A stretch of DNA of 64,000 nt from Zavarzinella sp. GTDB lineage: Bacteria; Planctomycetota; Planctomycetia; Gemmatales; Gemmataceae. Under the pieces are notes generated by a model. The model searched no databases. It worked only from the letters and a program-made list of their open reading frames with translations, and was not told where the DNA came from. The number at the start of each line of letters is the position of its first letter. Within the stretch, counting starts at the first letter, position 1. Location of the stretch: assembly GCA_041399155.1 (NCBI GenBank), contig JAWKTI010000004.1, positions 124,001 through 188,000 of the forward strand, read 5' to 3'. A program made the position numbers and the translations under genes. Shown here in pieces: positions 18,181 to 26,830 of this stretch.

Positions 18181-19698
18181 ATGATACTCTCCATTGATCA
18201 AGGAACCACCAGCACGCGGGCGATTGTCTATCAATTGCCTGACTTTCAGGTGGTGGGCACGTTTGCCAATGAAATCCAGCAGTACTACCCCGCACCTGGC
18301 TGGGTAGAACACGATGCCGAAGAAATATGGCAATCGGTGGCACATACCGTGGGGGAAGCAATTGCCCGTGCGGGGTGTTCCTCCACCGATCTGACAACGA
18401 TCGGCATCACCAATCAACGCGAAACGATTGTTATCTGGGATGCCACCACTGGCAAACCGGTGGGACCGGCACTGGTCTGGCAGGATCGGCGAACCACCAC
18501 TTACTGTGCCGAACGGCAAAAAGATGACCCCTGGCTGACAGCCAAAACCGGCCTGCGTAGCGATCCCTATTTCAGTGCCAGTAAACTGGCATGGATGATC
18601 GGGCAATACCAACTGCGGTCTACACTGGAACGGCGGCAGTGCCTGGTGGGAACAATCGACAGTTTTCTGTTGTGGCGATTGACCGGTGGCCAGGTGCACG
18701 CTACCGATATCACCAATGCTTGTCGGACGTTACTGTGCAACATCCAGACTGGACAGTGGGATCAGGAACTGGCCGATTATTTTGGCATTCCGCTGCAGGC
18801 CCTGCCAGCAATCCACCCCAGTGCGGGGCATTTTGGCAATACAGCCAATCTGGGTTTTCTGCCCGCAGGTATTCCGATTTCTGGGATTGCGGGCGACCAG
18901 CAGGCTGCCCTGTATGGTCATGGGCTGGAACAGGCCGGTTTTGCCAAATGCACTTATGGCACTGGTGCCTTTATGCTGTTGCACACTGGTAAGCAGCGTC
19001 CCATTTCGAAAACAGGTTTACTAACCACCGTTGCAGCCACCGCCAATGGCGAACTGAATTACGCGCTGGAAGGGAACATTTACATTGCAGGTGCGGCCAT
19101 TCAATGGCTGCGCGATGCGTTGCACCTGTATACCCGCTCTGACGAAACGGAAAATCTGGCACAGGAATCGAACCCAGACGAACCGATTGTGCATGTTCCC
19201 GCTTTCGTGGGACTGGGTGCACCCTATTGGCAGGCAAACACCAACGGGGCCATTTTTGGGATCACACGCTCCACGTCAATTGCCGATTTCACCCGTGCTA
19301 CACTGGAAGGTGTCGCCCACCAGGTTGCCGATCTGTGCCTGGCATGCGAACAGGATACCGGTTCGGCTTTGCAACGGCTTTCGGTCGATGGTGGTATGGC
19401 TAGAAATCTCTGGTTCCTGACCCGCCAGGCCGATCTGTTGGGAATTCCGATTACGCCTGCGATCTCGCATGAAACCACGGCTCTGGGTGCCGCCATGTTG
19501 GCAGGATACGCCCAGGGACTGTGCCCGACATCGACTACAATTGCCGCTCAGCAGGGGCAGTCAACAGTCATTGAACCCACCTGGAGCACGCCACAACGCA
19601 CGCACCACCGCCGCGTGTGGCAGGCAGCGATAGAGGCAGTGATTGGTTACACCCAGGCAATTCAATTGCCCCCACCTGTTACCGCCGGGAACAATTAG
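18181..19698 (+). CDS. glpK: Glycerol kinase
   Basis: This 505-residue FGGY-family kinase phosphorylates glycerol to sn-glycerol 3-phosphate using ATP. Diagnostic segments are IDQGTTSTRAIVY at the N-terminus, GITNQRET, ALVWQDRRTT, GIAGDQQAALYGH (catalytic Asp in GDQ) and KCTYGTGAFML, then SVDGGMARN and ETTALGAAMLAG near the end. Full length agrees with E. coli GlpK. The ATG at 18181 directly precedes ILSIDQG; upstream codons in the same frame have no homologous character. No glpF or glpD is beside it; the neighbour is the divergent ROK kinase. Confidence 0.92.
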   Translation: MILSIDQGTTSTRAIVYQLPDFQVVGTFANEIQQYYPAPGWVEHDAEEIWQSVAHTVGEAIARAGCSSTDLTTIGITNQRETIVIWDATTGKPVGPALVWQDRRTTTYCAERQKDDPWLTAKTGLRSDPYFSASKLAWMIGQYQLRSTLERRQCLVGTIDSFLLWRLTGGQVHATDITNACRTLLCNIQTGQWDQELADYFGIPLQALPAIHPSAGHFGNTANLGFLPAGIPISGIAGDQQAALYGHGLEQAGFAKCTYGTGAFMLLHTGKQRPISKTGLLTTVAATANGELNYALEGNIYIAGAAIQWLRDALHLYTRSDETENLAQESNPDEPIVHVPAFVGLGAPYWQANTNGAIFGITRSTSIADFTRATLEGVAHQVADLCLACEQDTGSALQRLSVDGGMARNLWFLTRQADLLGIPITPAISHETTALGAAMLAGYAQGLCPTSTTIAAQQGQSTVIEPTWSTPQRTHHRRVWQAAIEAVIGYTQAIQLPPPVTAGNN

Positions 19699-19825
19699 GC
19701 ACGTTCAGCAGATGTTTTACCAGCTCTGCTGCGGGCATCGAACTTATTCGCTTCACCATAATTAGTATTAAAGCGATAAACTACGCATTGTCGTGGATCT
19801 CTTTGCAGATTGGAGTTTGTGTTAA

Positions 19826-20101
19826 ATGTATTACAGTAATACCACTGAAGAAGCCATAACGACCATTACAATTTTTGAAGTTTTTAATGCAATTATCGTC
19901 TATAACACATACACGAGTTACATAAAGAATCAGAAGCTCCATTTGATCATGTGCTTTCTCATTTTGTTTCCACTTCAATATATCGCAAGTTACTTTACAA
20001 TGCATTCTCTGAAGTCGCCCGGTGGATATGCTTTTGAATCAATCATCATCTCTTATGTCACGTCATTTTTGCTATTCCACCTGCTAAATCGATTGCGATA
20101 G
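19826..20101 (+). CDS. Possible small membrane protein, AT-rich
   Basis: A 91-residue frame starts at ATG and contains two hydrophobic segments, LIMCFLILFPLQYIASYF (about 40-57) and SIIISYVTSFLLFHLL (about 72-87). The DNA is clearly more AT-rich than glpK or dnaB on either side. No ribosome site stands out and no family is recognised. It may be a recently acquired or spurious gene. Confidence 0.35.
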   Translation: MYYSNTTEEAITTITIFEVFNAIIVYNTYTSYIKNQKLHLIMCFLILFPLQYIASYFTMHSLKSPGGYAFESIIISYVTSFLLFHLLNRLR

Positions 20102-20149
20102 ACAATTTTAGAGTTTTACAGTGATCTTAATTGTGTTCTCGATGCTTTC

Positions 20150-20470
20150 TTTGTAACACGTGCGTCCCGCACGTGAAGAACCGACATGGGCAGGATGCCC
20201 ATGCTACGAAATTACCCAGAGTGGGATCAGATCGTTTGCTTTGTAACACGTGCGTTCCGCACGTGAGGAACAGACATGGGCGGGACGCCCATGCTACGCA
20301 GTGATTCTGACCTGAGAATTGATCTGTTTCTTTGTAGCACGTGCGTCCCGCACGTGAGGAACCGACATGGGCGGGACGCCCATGCTACGAAATTACCCAG
20401 AGTGGTATCAGATCGTTTGCTTCGTAACACGTGCGTCCCGCACGTGAGGAACCGACATGAACAGGATTCA
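20150..20470. repeat. Array of four 90-bp units with paired palindromes
   Basis: Units begin near 20151, 20241, 20332 and 20422. Each has ACGTGCGTCCCGCACGT (self-complementary ends), a short GAGGAACCGA link, and, in the first three, CATGGGCGGGACGCCCATG followed by CTACG. The fourth unit breaks off after GACATGA. Spacer text AAATTACCCAGAGTGG-ATC is also shared by units 1 and 3. The array lies between the small membrane gene and the 3' end of dnaB. Confidence 0.8.
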
Positions 20471-20490
20471 CACCATCTGATTCGATAGTG

Positions 20491-21840
20491 CTAAATTTCA
20501 GAGCCGAAGCCGCCGCCAGCGTAATTCTCAAAACGCATGTGGGATTTCACAAAGGTCAGCGTGATATCCCCGGTGGGGCCGTTTCGCTGTTTGGCAACCA
20601 GAACCTCAATAGTGTTGTCTTCCTGAGCACCATCAAATCGGCCTGGTCGGTGCAGGATCATACAGGTATCCGCATCCTGCTCAATCGAGCCCGATTCCCG
20701 CAAGTCTGCCAGACGTGGGCGATGGTCCTGCCGATCTTCCGAAGACCGATTCACCTGTGCCAGTGCAATGACAGGGATTTTCAGTTCCCGCGCCAGAAAC
20801 TTTAAACGTCGGCTGATCTGTGCCACCTGTTCCTGCCGTGGGTCGCGACGATTTTCCGGATCAATCAACTGCAGGTAGTCAATCACTACTAACCGAATAT
20901 CGTGTCGCAGTTTCAATCGTCTGGCGTTGGCGGCAATCCGTAGCATCGTCTGGGCGGGCGTATCGTCAATAAACAGCTTTGCCTTTCGCAGAATATCCCC
21001 CGCAGTATGCAGTCGACGGGAATCCTCTGCAGTCAACATTCCTTTCCGCAACCGCTGACTGTCGACGCGGGCCTGAGCAGAAAGCAGACGCTCAGCGAGT
21101 TCCACTTTCGACTGTTCGAGACTGACGAAGAACACGGGGATCTGTTCTTCCACAATGCAGTGCCGCACCACATTCAGAGCGAAGGCCGTTTTCCCCACAG
21201 ATGGGCGGGCAGCAATGATCACCAGTTCAGAACTTTGCATCCCAGCCGTCAGTTGATCCAGATCCACAAACCCCGTGGGGATCCCGCTGATCGCGTTGGG
21301 GTCTTTTCGTCCCGCCCGCTGATCAATCCGAGTGTAGGCTTCATCGAGTGCTTCATACAACGTGGACGTATTACCGGTGACGCCTTTTTCGGAAATGTCC
21401 AGAATCTTGCGTTCAGCCCCACCGAGCAGTTCTTCCATGGGCTGGGATTGTTCGTAGGCATCGCGAAGAATTTCGGTGCTGGCATGGATGAGATTGCGGG
21501 CAATCGCCGCATCCCGGACGATTTTGGCATAGTATTCCGCATTTGCAGCAGTCGGTGCGGCATCCCACAGTTCTGCAAGATAACGTTCCCCACCGATATC
21601 TTCGATGAATTTCCGTTCCCGCAGGTGGTGGGCTAAAATCACAAGGTCGACCGGATGACCATCGCTGTAGACATCGCTGACCACCTGAAAGATTTTCTGG
21701 TGGGCATCTGTGTAGAAATTGTCGTGCCGCAAAATCGGCAGCACATCGTTGATTACCAGGTTATCACGTAACATGGAACCAAGAACGGATCGCTCTGCTT
21801 CCAGGTTCTGTGGTGGGAGACGAAGATCAGTACCGGCCAT
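20491..21840 (-). CDS. dnaB: Replicative DNA helicase DnaB
   Basis: The 449-residue protein has the N-terminal helical domain beginning PPQNLEAERSVLGSML. A RecA-like ATPase follows with Walker A ARPSVGKTAFA (near residue 212), Walker B LVVIDYLQLI, and the later motifs PVIALAQVNRSSEDR and DLRESGSIEQDAD. DnaB is the hexameric 5'-3' helicase of the replication fork. It is the last gene of the cluster rplY-pth-rpsF-ssb-rplI-dnaB. Length and motifs are normal and no intein is present. Confidence 0.95.
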   Translation of the reverse strand: MAGTDLRLPPQNLEAERSVLGSMLRDNLVINDVLPILRHDNFYTDAHQKIFQVVSDVYSDGHPVDLVILAHHLRERKFIEDIGGERYLAELWDAAPTAANAEYYAKIVRDAAIARNLIHASTEILRDAYEQSQPMEELLGGAERKILDISEKGVTGNTSTLYEALDEAYTRIDQRAGRKDPNAISGIPTGFVDLDQLTAGMQSSELVIIAARPSVGKTAFALNVVRHCIVEEQIPVFFVSLEQSKVELAERLLSAQARVDSQRLRKGMLTAEDSRRLHTAGDILRKAKLFIDDTPAQTMLRIAANARRLKLRHDIRLVVIDYLQLIDPENRRDPRQEQVAQISRRLKFLARELKIPVIALAQVNRSSEDRQDHRPRLADLRESGSIEQDADTCMILHRPGRFDGAQEDNTIEVLVAKQRNGPTGDITLTFVKSHMRFENYAGGGFGSEI

Positions 21841-21885
21841 GAAGTAAAATCCTTTCGATGGTGACCGGCGCTAGTAAAACGAAAA

Positions 21886-22437
21886 TTAGCGACGGGCAGC
21901 GGTTTCCGGAATGACAACCACTTCAATGTTCGATTCAATATCGAAGCCAAGTGCAATTCGAATGCTGGAATAGATACCGCACTCTTTGATTGGGGTTTCC
22001 AATCGAATCATATCGGCTTCGACCAGCAGGTTCTTGCCACGCAGTGCCTTGGTGATTTCCACCGCACCGACAGAGCCGTACAAGTGGCCGTTTTCGTTGG
22101 CGTGCGATTCGATGGTAACGGAGCGTGTGCGGATGATCTGCTCGGCAATTGCTTTCAAGTCGGCAATGCGTGCTTCTTTCATCTGGGTAACACGGATCTT
22201 GTAACGTTCCAACTGCTGCAGGTTGTGTGCCGTGGGAATCGTTGCCAGACCTTGCGGCAGTAGGTAGTTCCGAGCATAGCCGGGACGCACTTCCACCAGG
22301 TCGCCCTGGCGGCCAACGTGCAGAACATCTTCGACAAGCACCAGCAGGGTGCCGCCGTTTTTGCCTTTCTGAACCTGATTACGTTTACGCAGCTTCTTTT
22401 TTGGTTTGGGAAGTTGCGGTTGCTTTGCTTTCGCCAT
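21886..22437 (-). CDS. rplI: 50S ribosomal protein bL9 with basic N-terminal extension
   Basis: The 183-residue product has the bL9 signature GDLVEVRPGYARNYLLPQGLA. E. coli L9 begins almost directly with the first strand (MQVILLDKV). Here that strand (GTLLVLVEDVLHVG) is preceded by about 27 residues rich in Lys, Pro and Gln (PKPKKKLRKRNQ). The ATG at 22437 is the only start that keeps the reading frame. bL9 binds 23S rRNA at the base of the L1 stalk region. It sits 43 bp after ssb, without rpsR in between. Confidence 0.93.
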   Translation of the reverse strand: MAKAKQPQLPKPKKKLRKRNQVQKGKNGGTLLVLVEDVLHVGRQGDLVEVRPGYARNYLLPQGLATIPTAHNLQQLERYKIRVTQMKEARIADLKAIAEQIIRTRSVTIESHANENGHLYGSVGAVEITKALRGKNLLVEADMIRLETPIKECGIYSSIRIALGFDIESNIEVVVIPETAARR

Positions 22438-22480
22438 AACTCATCATCCAGGGCACTTTTCAGGTGCCAAGTTACACATA

Positions 22481-22960
22481 CTAAAACGGTATATCGTCGT
22501 CGGAATCGCCACCACTGTCGGCATGATCCGAACCACTGAATCCAGAACCACTTCGGGGTGGGGCATCTTCATCCATGGAGCGGTATCCACCTCCGCTTCC
22601 CCCACCACCAGCACTGCGTGGGTCGAACAACTGAATGTTCTCTGCTACCACTTTGTGCTTGCTGCGTTTTTCGCCTGTTTTCTTATCGTCCCACTTATCC
22701 AGCAGCAGTTTTCCTTCCAGGCATAACTGCGTACCTTTCTGGCATTTCTGCTCTACGGTGTCCACTAATGTGGTGTAATCCCCACGGGAGAACACTTCCA
22801 CATCAATAAACATGGGATCATCTTCCCAGCCGCTAGCAGTTTTCTTTCTACCAGAAACAGCAAAACTAAATTTGGCTACCTTGCCACCATTCGCAAATGT
22901 GCGGACTTCCGGGTCGCGGGTTAGTCGACCAATCAAAATCACGCGATTCAAGTTAGCCAT
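22481..22960 (-). CDS. ssb: Single-stranded DNA-binding protein
   Basis: This 159-residue SSB has the OB-fold start MANLNRVILIGRLTRDPE, then WEDDPMFIDVEVF and GTQLCLEGKLLLDKWDD. A Gly/Ser-rich linker follows, then the acidic tail DSDDDIPF, the site that recruits replication and repair partners. The ATG at 22960 fits all SSBs; an upstream in-frame start would add 14 unrelated residues. It is placed between rpsF and rplI, as in many bacteria. Confidence 0.95.
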   Translation of the reverse strand: MANLNRVILIGRLTRDPEVRTFANGGKVAKFSFAVSGRKKTASGWEDDPMFIDVEVFSRGDYTTLVDTVEQKCQKGTQLCLEGKLLLDKWDDKKTGEKRSKHKVVAENIQLFDPRSAGGGGSGGGYRSMDEDAPPRSGSGFSGSDHADSGGDSDDDIPF

Positions 22961-23080
22961 CTCACGAACTCCGATTCCGGCCCCCAGATCACAGTCCACC
23001 ACAATAGTAAACTGTTCGTTTGGTTGCCACAGCCTAGTAGTTTACCCCATGGGTGGTTCGTGTGAAATGTCGGTAGACAA

Positions 23081-23506
23081 TCAATTCAAATCCGGGATGT
23101 CATCATCAATCACTTCACGGCGACCTGGTCGGAAATCTTCCGGTGGGGCACCTTCGCCACCTTCTGCATCTTCACGATAAATCTGCAGCCCCATCCGTTG
23201 ATCATCCTGGGCAACTGCCAGCAATTCATCGTGCCACTTGGGATGAACAACCGAAATCTGATGACGAAGAATTTCTTCGTTCAGTCGGAAGTCCAGTTCC
23301 AGATCGGCCATCTTCTGGGTATCCAGTTTGAAGAAAGTCAAATAGTACAAACCCCGTTTGTGGGTATCCACCGGGTATGCCAACTTGCGACTTTCGTCCC
23401 ACTTGCGGCTGCACAAAACTTCCGAATTGTGCTTTTCCAGCAAACCATTGATCAGATTCCCGGCCGTTTCCAGGTCGATCTTGGATGGGTCGAGCAAAAC
23501 AAACAT
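23081..23506 (-). CDS. rpsF: 30S ribosomal protein bS6
   Basis: The 141-residue protein has the S6 alpha/beta pattern: MFVLLDPSK at the start, RKLAYPVDTHKRGLYYL in the middle and a final strand RLNEEILRHQISV. It is longer than E. coli S6 apart from its Glu tail: about 35 residues follow the fold and are acidic and Gly/Arg-rich (ending DDDIPDLN). In the small subunit it pairs with bS18, whose gene is absent from this cluster. Confidence 0.93.
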   Translation of the reverse strand: MFVLLDPSKIDLETAGNLINGLLEKHNSEVLCSRKWDESRKLAYPVDTHKRGLYYLTFFKLDTQKMADLELDFRLNEEILRHQISVVHPKWHDELLAVAQDDQRMGLQIYREDAEGGEGAPPEDFRPGRREVIDDDIPDLN

Positions 23507-23553
23507 TCGTAACTATTAATTGCCATCTTCAACTACTATGTAAAAACCCAGGT

Positions 23554-24207
23554 TTATTGATCCGCTTGGTCTTCCGTCTTGGCGGGCGCTGAATCTCGAT
23601 TCGCTGGCCGCGGTTTTTTCTTTTTCGGATTCGCATCCGGCTCCGAACCACCATTATAACGATTCATGGCCGGTTCAATCCCTTCCCGAACCCACAGCAG
23701 TGCTGCCTGTGCTGCCAGCGAAATCATCTCTTCGCAGGCTGCTTTTTCCGCCGAACGGAACCTTCCCAGCACATAATCTGCTGCATCTTCGTATTCGCCA
23801 GGCGAGCCAATACCCAGACGCAATCGCGGGTACTCTGTGCTAGCCAGCATTTCCTGAATATTTCTCAGGCCATTTTGCCCACCGTGGGTGCCTTTCGTTC
23901 GCAAACGAATCTTACCCAGTGGCAACGTCAGGTCGTCGCAAATCACCAACACCTGATCAAGGCTGACTTTGTAAAAATCTACCGCCTGCCTTACCGAACG
24001 GCCACTCAGATTCATGAAGGTCTGTGGCTTCAGGTATAGCACCTGATGGTCACTTTCCAGCGCCTCCGCAGTTTCTCCCTGAAAACGATTCTTCCAGGAA
24101 CTGACACCCGGAGCTGCTGCCAGATAATCCAGCACCATGAAGCCGACGTTGTGGCGGGTCTGTTCGTACTTGGGTCCAGGATTACCTAACCCGACAACCA
24201 GTTTCAT
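23554..24207 (-). CDS. pth: Peptidyl-tRNA hydrolase
   Basis: The 217-residue enzyme releases tRNA from stalled peptidyl-tRNA. Family motifs are MKLVVGLGNPGPKYEQTRHNV (conserved Asn and catalytic His), YLKPQTFMNLSG, VICDDLTLPLGKIRL (catalytic Asp) and GGQNGLRNI. The C-terminus adds about 25 Lys/Pro-rich residues. Of two close ATG codons, 24207 was chosen because a GGGGG ribosome site lies 9 bases ahead and the protein then begins as its homologues do. Confidence 0.95.
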   Translation of the reverse strand: MKLVVGLGNPGPKYEQTRHNVGFMVLDYLAAAPGVSSWKNRFQGETAEALESDHQVLYLKPQTFMNLSGRSVRQAVDFYKVSLDQVLVICDDLTLPLGKIRLRTKGTHGGQNGLRNIQEMLASTEYPRLRLGIGSPGEYEDAADYVLGRFRSAEKAACEEMISLAAQAALLWVREGIEPAMNRYNGGSEPDANPKKKKPRPANRDSAPAKTEDQADQ

Positions 24208-24266
24208 GGGAAGCATCCCCCGCGCGAAACAACATCAATACGTGGTGCCAAAACCACCAACAAGCA

Positions 24267-24893
24267 CTACTCCGCTGCTTCTTCGGCCTTCTTCTTTGCA
24301 ATCACTTCTGGTTCGGCACCAGTGTTCACCGTCAGATCGGTCGCCATTGCTGCCGGGACACGACACATCACCACAAATGCTTCTGGATCATCCAGTGCCA
24401 CCACACCTTCCGGCAACACCAGCTCTTTCACATGAATTGCCTGGTCCAGCATCAGATGATCAATCTTTACGCGAATTACTTCTGGCACAGCTGTTGCAGA
24501 ACATTCAATGTGCAGGCGGTGCAGTGGCTGTTCAATAGTCCCACCAGAATTGGTGCCGGGAGCAATACCTCGCAATTCCAATTCGACAGTCGTCTGCACT
24601 CGTTCATTCGCATAAACACGGCGAAAATCCACGTGCAGGATTTCCATGCCCATGTGGTCGTGCTGCATGCTTTGAATCAGGGCACTTTCTGTTTTGCCAT
24701 CGATCGTCAGGTTCACTGTACGGCTATGGCTTTTCAGCACCGCATTCAGGTCTTCCTTGCTGATCACAATGGAAAAAGGCTCTTCTTTGTGGCCATAAAC
24801 CGATGCCGGCACTTTGCCATTGGCTCGCAACCGAGCCGAATCACGAGAACCCAACTTGGTACGCACTTCGCTGTTCAACGTCAATACCGACAT
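24267..24893 (-). CDS. rplY: 50S ribosomal protein bL25 (Ctc/TL5 form)
   Basis: The 208-residue protein starts MSVLTLNSEVRTKLGS and continues with RLRANGKVPASVYG, the L25 5S-rRNA-binding domain. A second beta domain (about residues 95-190) makes it the long Ctc/TL5 form rather than the short E. coli L25. It ends with a Glu/Ala/Lys helix. It is the first gene of the cluster; no promoter could be assigned with confidence in the AT-rich region upstream. Confidence 0.93.
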   Translation of the reverse strand: MSVLTLNSEVRTKLGSRDSARLRANGKVPASVYGHKEEPFSIVISKEDLNAVLKSHSRTVNLTIDGKTESALIQSMQHDHMGMEILHVDFRRVYANERVQTTVELELRGIAPGTNSGGTIEQPLHRLHIECSATAVPEVIRVKIDHLMLDQAIHVKELVLPEGVVALDDPEAFVVMCRVPAAMATDLTVNTGAEPEVIAKKKAEEAAE

Positions 24894-25209
24894 GGCAACC
24901 TACTCATTTTCAAACAAGTACACGCAAGCCCCACCCACAATTGTGTGCAGAGCCTTTCTAAAGGTAAGAGTAGAATTATGCGAATCTGGGTAACCAACTT
25001 CAAGTGGGCGTGTGAAAAATTCCAAACCAAATCAGCAAAAACCCGTTCAATTCGATCGTTTTCATATTCTTGCCCCAAAAATCTCTGAAAAAGCTTCCTT
25101 TCAACACAGATGTGGCATTCCGTTCACCATGTCCTTAATATACAGACGCTACTCAAATGGAAAAAGTTTCACTAAAAATGTTTTTTTTCAAAAATTGTCT
25201 TTATAGCTC
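24894..25209. other. Gene-free stretch between rplY and the Rpn pseudogene
   Basis: No gene, tRNA or hairpin is supported in these 316 bp. The right part is AT-rich with a run of eight T. The promoter of the rplY cluster should lie in the left part, but no clear -35/-10 pair stands out. Confidence 0.5.
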
Positions 25210-26170
25210 TCAGCGGATCAGCTTAGCTTTAAGTACGCTGATAATCCGATCCAGTTCATCAAGGGGTTTCACCAGCAATTCGTCTTCAGGAGTGAGTGGC
25301 AAGCGAAGAACTTCTTCTAAAGTTTGAATTTGGCCGATCCGTAACCCGAGTACTTTCCCTTCATCTCGGCCTTCATCTCGGCCCCGCTCTTCGCCAATAA
25401 TGATCCCTTCTTTCAAGCCTTCTTGTTTCGCAATTCTTTCAAATGAAGTTACGTATGGCATTTGGTTCTCCGTCAATAATTCAAATCGGACTTTGTTAAA
25501 ATCTATTTCAAGTTCATCAGGTAATTTTAGCAGCCAATCGAGCAGACGCATGATTTCCCAGACCTCATCGGACGATAATTTTCGCTGGATCATTTGCCGT
25601 AGTAAGCGGCATTTGTCCTGAAAGCGTAATTGCGTTACCGTGGGTGATCAAACTGTGAATGCTGGCAGCCACGACCAGCCCCACGGGGCTGCTGTGGTTG
25701 GTTAATTCATCCAGTCTTTCGGCGTAGTCGAGCAATTTCACGAGATTGAATTCAAAGTACGAACGGGTGCCGCAAATCGATACGTCAAAAGGTTCAGAAC
25801 GCCAACGTGGGTCATCGTCGGCCAGAATGGCAAAACTACAGACATTTTTGCCGTATTTTTGTCGAATCCGACAGTAGTAATCAAACATTCTCTCAGGCAA
25901 CATGGGATCCCTTTGTGCCTGCACTTCGAAGTGAATGAACAGCACAATGGGTTCCGTGGGTGATAAATGGCTTCCCACTTCGAAGAGGGCATCGGCACGC
26001 ACCATGCCCGCATCGGAATCGGGCAGCAAGGTGCGTAATTCGGTATCGAGCGAACGAAAACCCGCATCCCAGTCGAAGGTGGGATACCATTGTGGGAAGA
26101 GAATCTCAAAAATATCGGGCAGGAAGTTTTCCAGCGTCTCTTTCCAGGGAGAATCAAATTCGCGGGTCAT
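25210..26170 (-). pseudogene. Rpn-family PD-(D/E)XK nuclease gene with a single frameshift
   Basis: This is a close homologue of the intact gene at 3130-4080, collinear from MTREFDSPWKETLEN to the C-terminal KAKLIR. The first frame covers about 187 homologous residues, including the HFEVQAQRD nuclease strand, and ends abnormally after SLITHGNA. The rest continues in another frame from LRFQDKCRLLRQM to the end. Restoring one base near 25629-25633 joins the two. Everything else, including a G-rich charged repeat (GRDEGRDEG), is intact, so the lesion is recent or a sequencing error. Confidence 0.75.
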
Positions 26171-26235
26171 TGGCAAATCTGAGAAAAGTTTCAGAATAAT
26201 TTATCTGAAATTACTAAGAATGTCAGAATAAGAAG

Positions 26236-26361
26236 TTATTCCCCCACTTCCAGTTCCGATTGTGGGACATCCTTGAGCTTGTTTTTATCGTTCGGATCGG
26301 AGGAACCACAACCGATGCTCAGCATCAACACCACAGAAACCAGAATCATTCGCAAGATCAT
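26236..26361 (-). CDS. Small predicted lipoprotein
   Basis: A 41-residue frame starts MILRMILVSVVLMLSIGCGS. It has a basic residue, a hydrophobic stretch and the lipobox LSIGC, followed by a polar tail (SSDPNDKNKLK). Planctomycete genomes contain many such short lipoproteins. It lies 65 bp beyond the Rpn pseudogene start. A longer frame begins upstream at 26436, but the added residues would place a second hydrophobic segment in front of the signal. Confidence 0.5.
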   Translation of the reverse strand: MILRMILVSVVLMLSIGCGSSDPNDKNKLKDVPQSELEVGE

Positions 26362-26436
26362 ATTATTTACCGATTGATTATATAGCAAGCATAGAATGCA
26401 CAGTGATGCCCACAGCATGATTTTATGCTTCCCCAC

Positions 26437-26830
26437 CGTAGTGGCAGAAAATATTGTGAAAAGCCCCTACTGGTAGTTACTGGAATTAGCTACAAATCTC
26501 GAGCATGGTGCATCACTTATTTAACAGCAGCGCTTACAGGGAGAACAAGTGCGTTGTTTATGTAGGCATCACCACTGAAAACCTGGTGCTGATTCCAAAT
26601 GATGTGGCAAAATTCTTCAACTCGTTTGAATTATTGCCAGTCAAATAACGGATTATGGAAATCAGAGCGACTTTTACAAGTTGATCGTGTCAGTAGCAAA
26701 ATTTTCAATCAGATATAAGTAACCTCAATATCCCCCAAAACAAACCACCGTTAAAATTTGCACAATCGGGCGAATGTTCTGGTACAATACTCTCAACGAA
26801 TCATCCTGAAGAGCAATGAGACGCGGATAA
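26437..26830. other. Gene-free stretch
   Basis: No gene or RNA is supported in these 394 bp. It separates a minus-strand lipoprotein from a plus-strand secreted protein, so promoters for both directions are expected here; none is distinct. Confidence 0.4.

Noticed and set aside
20150..20470. CRISPR array
   Set aside because: The units are 90 bp with long internal palindromes, and the intervals between them are partly shared rather than unique spacers; no cas gene is present.
24432..25088. 218-codon plus-strand frame opposite rplY
   Set aside because: It is antisense to a conserved ribosomal protein gene and has no domain.
24894..25209. tRNA or small RNA in the gap beside rplY
   Set aside because: No cloverleaf, T-loop GTTCRA sequence or strong hairpin was found by eye.
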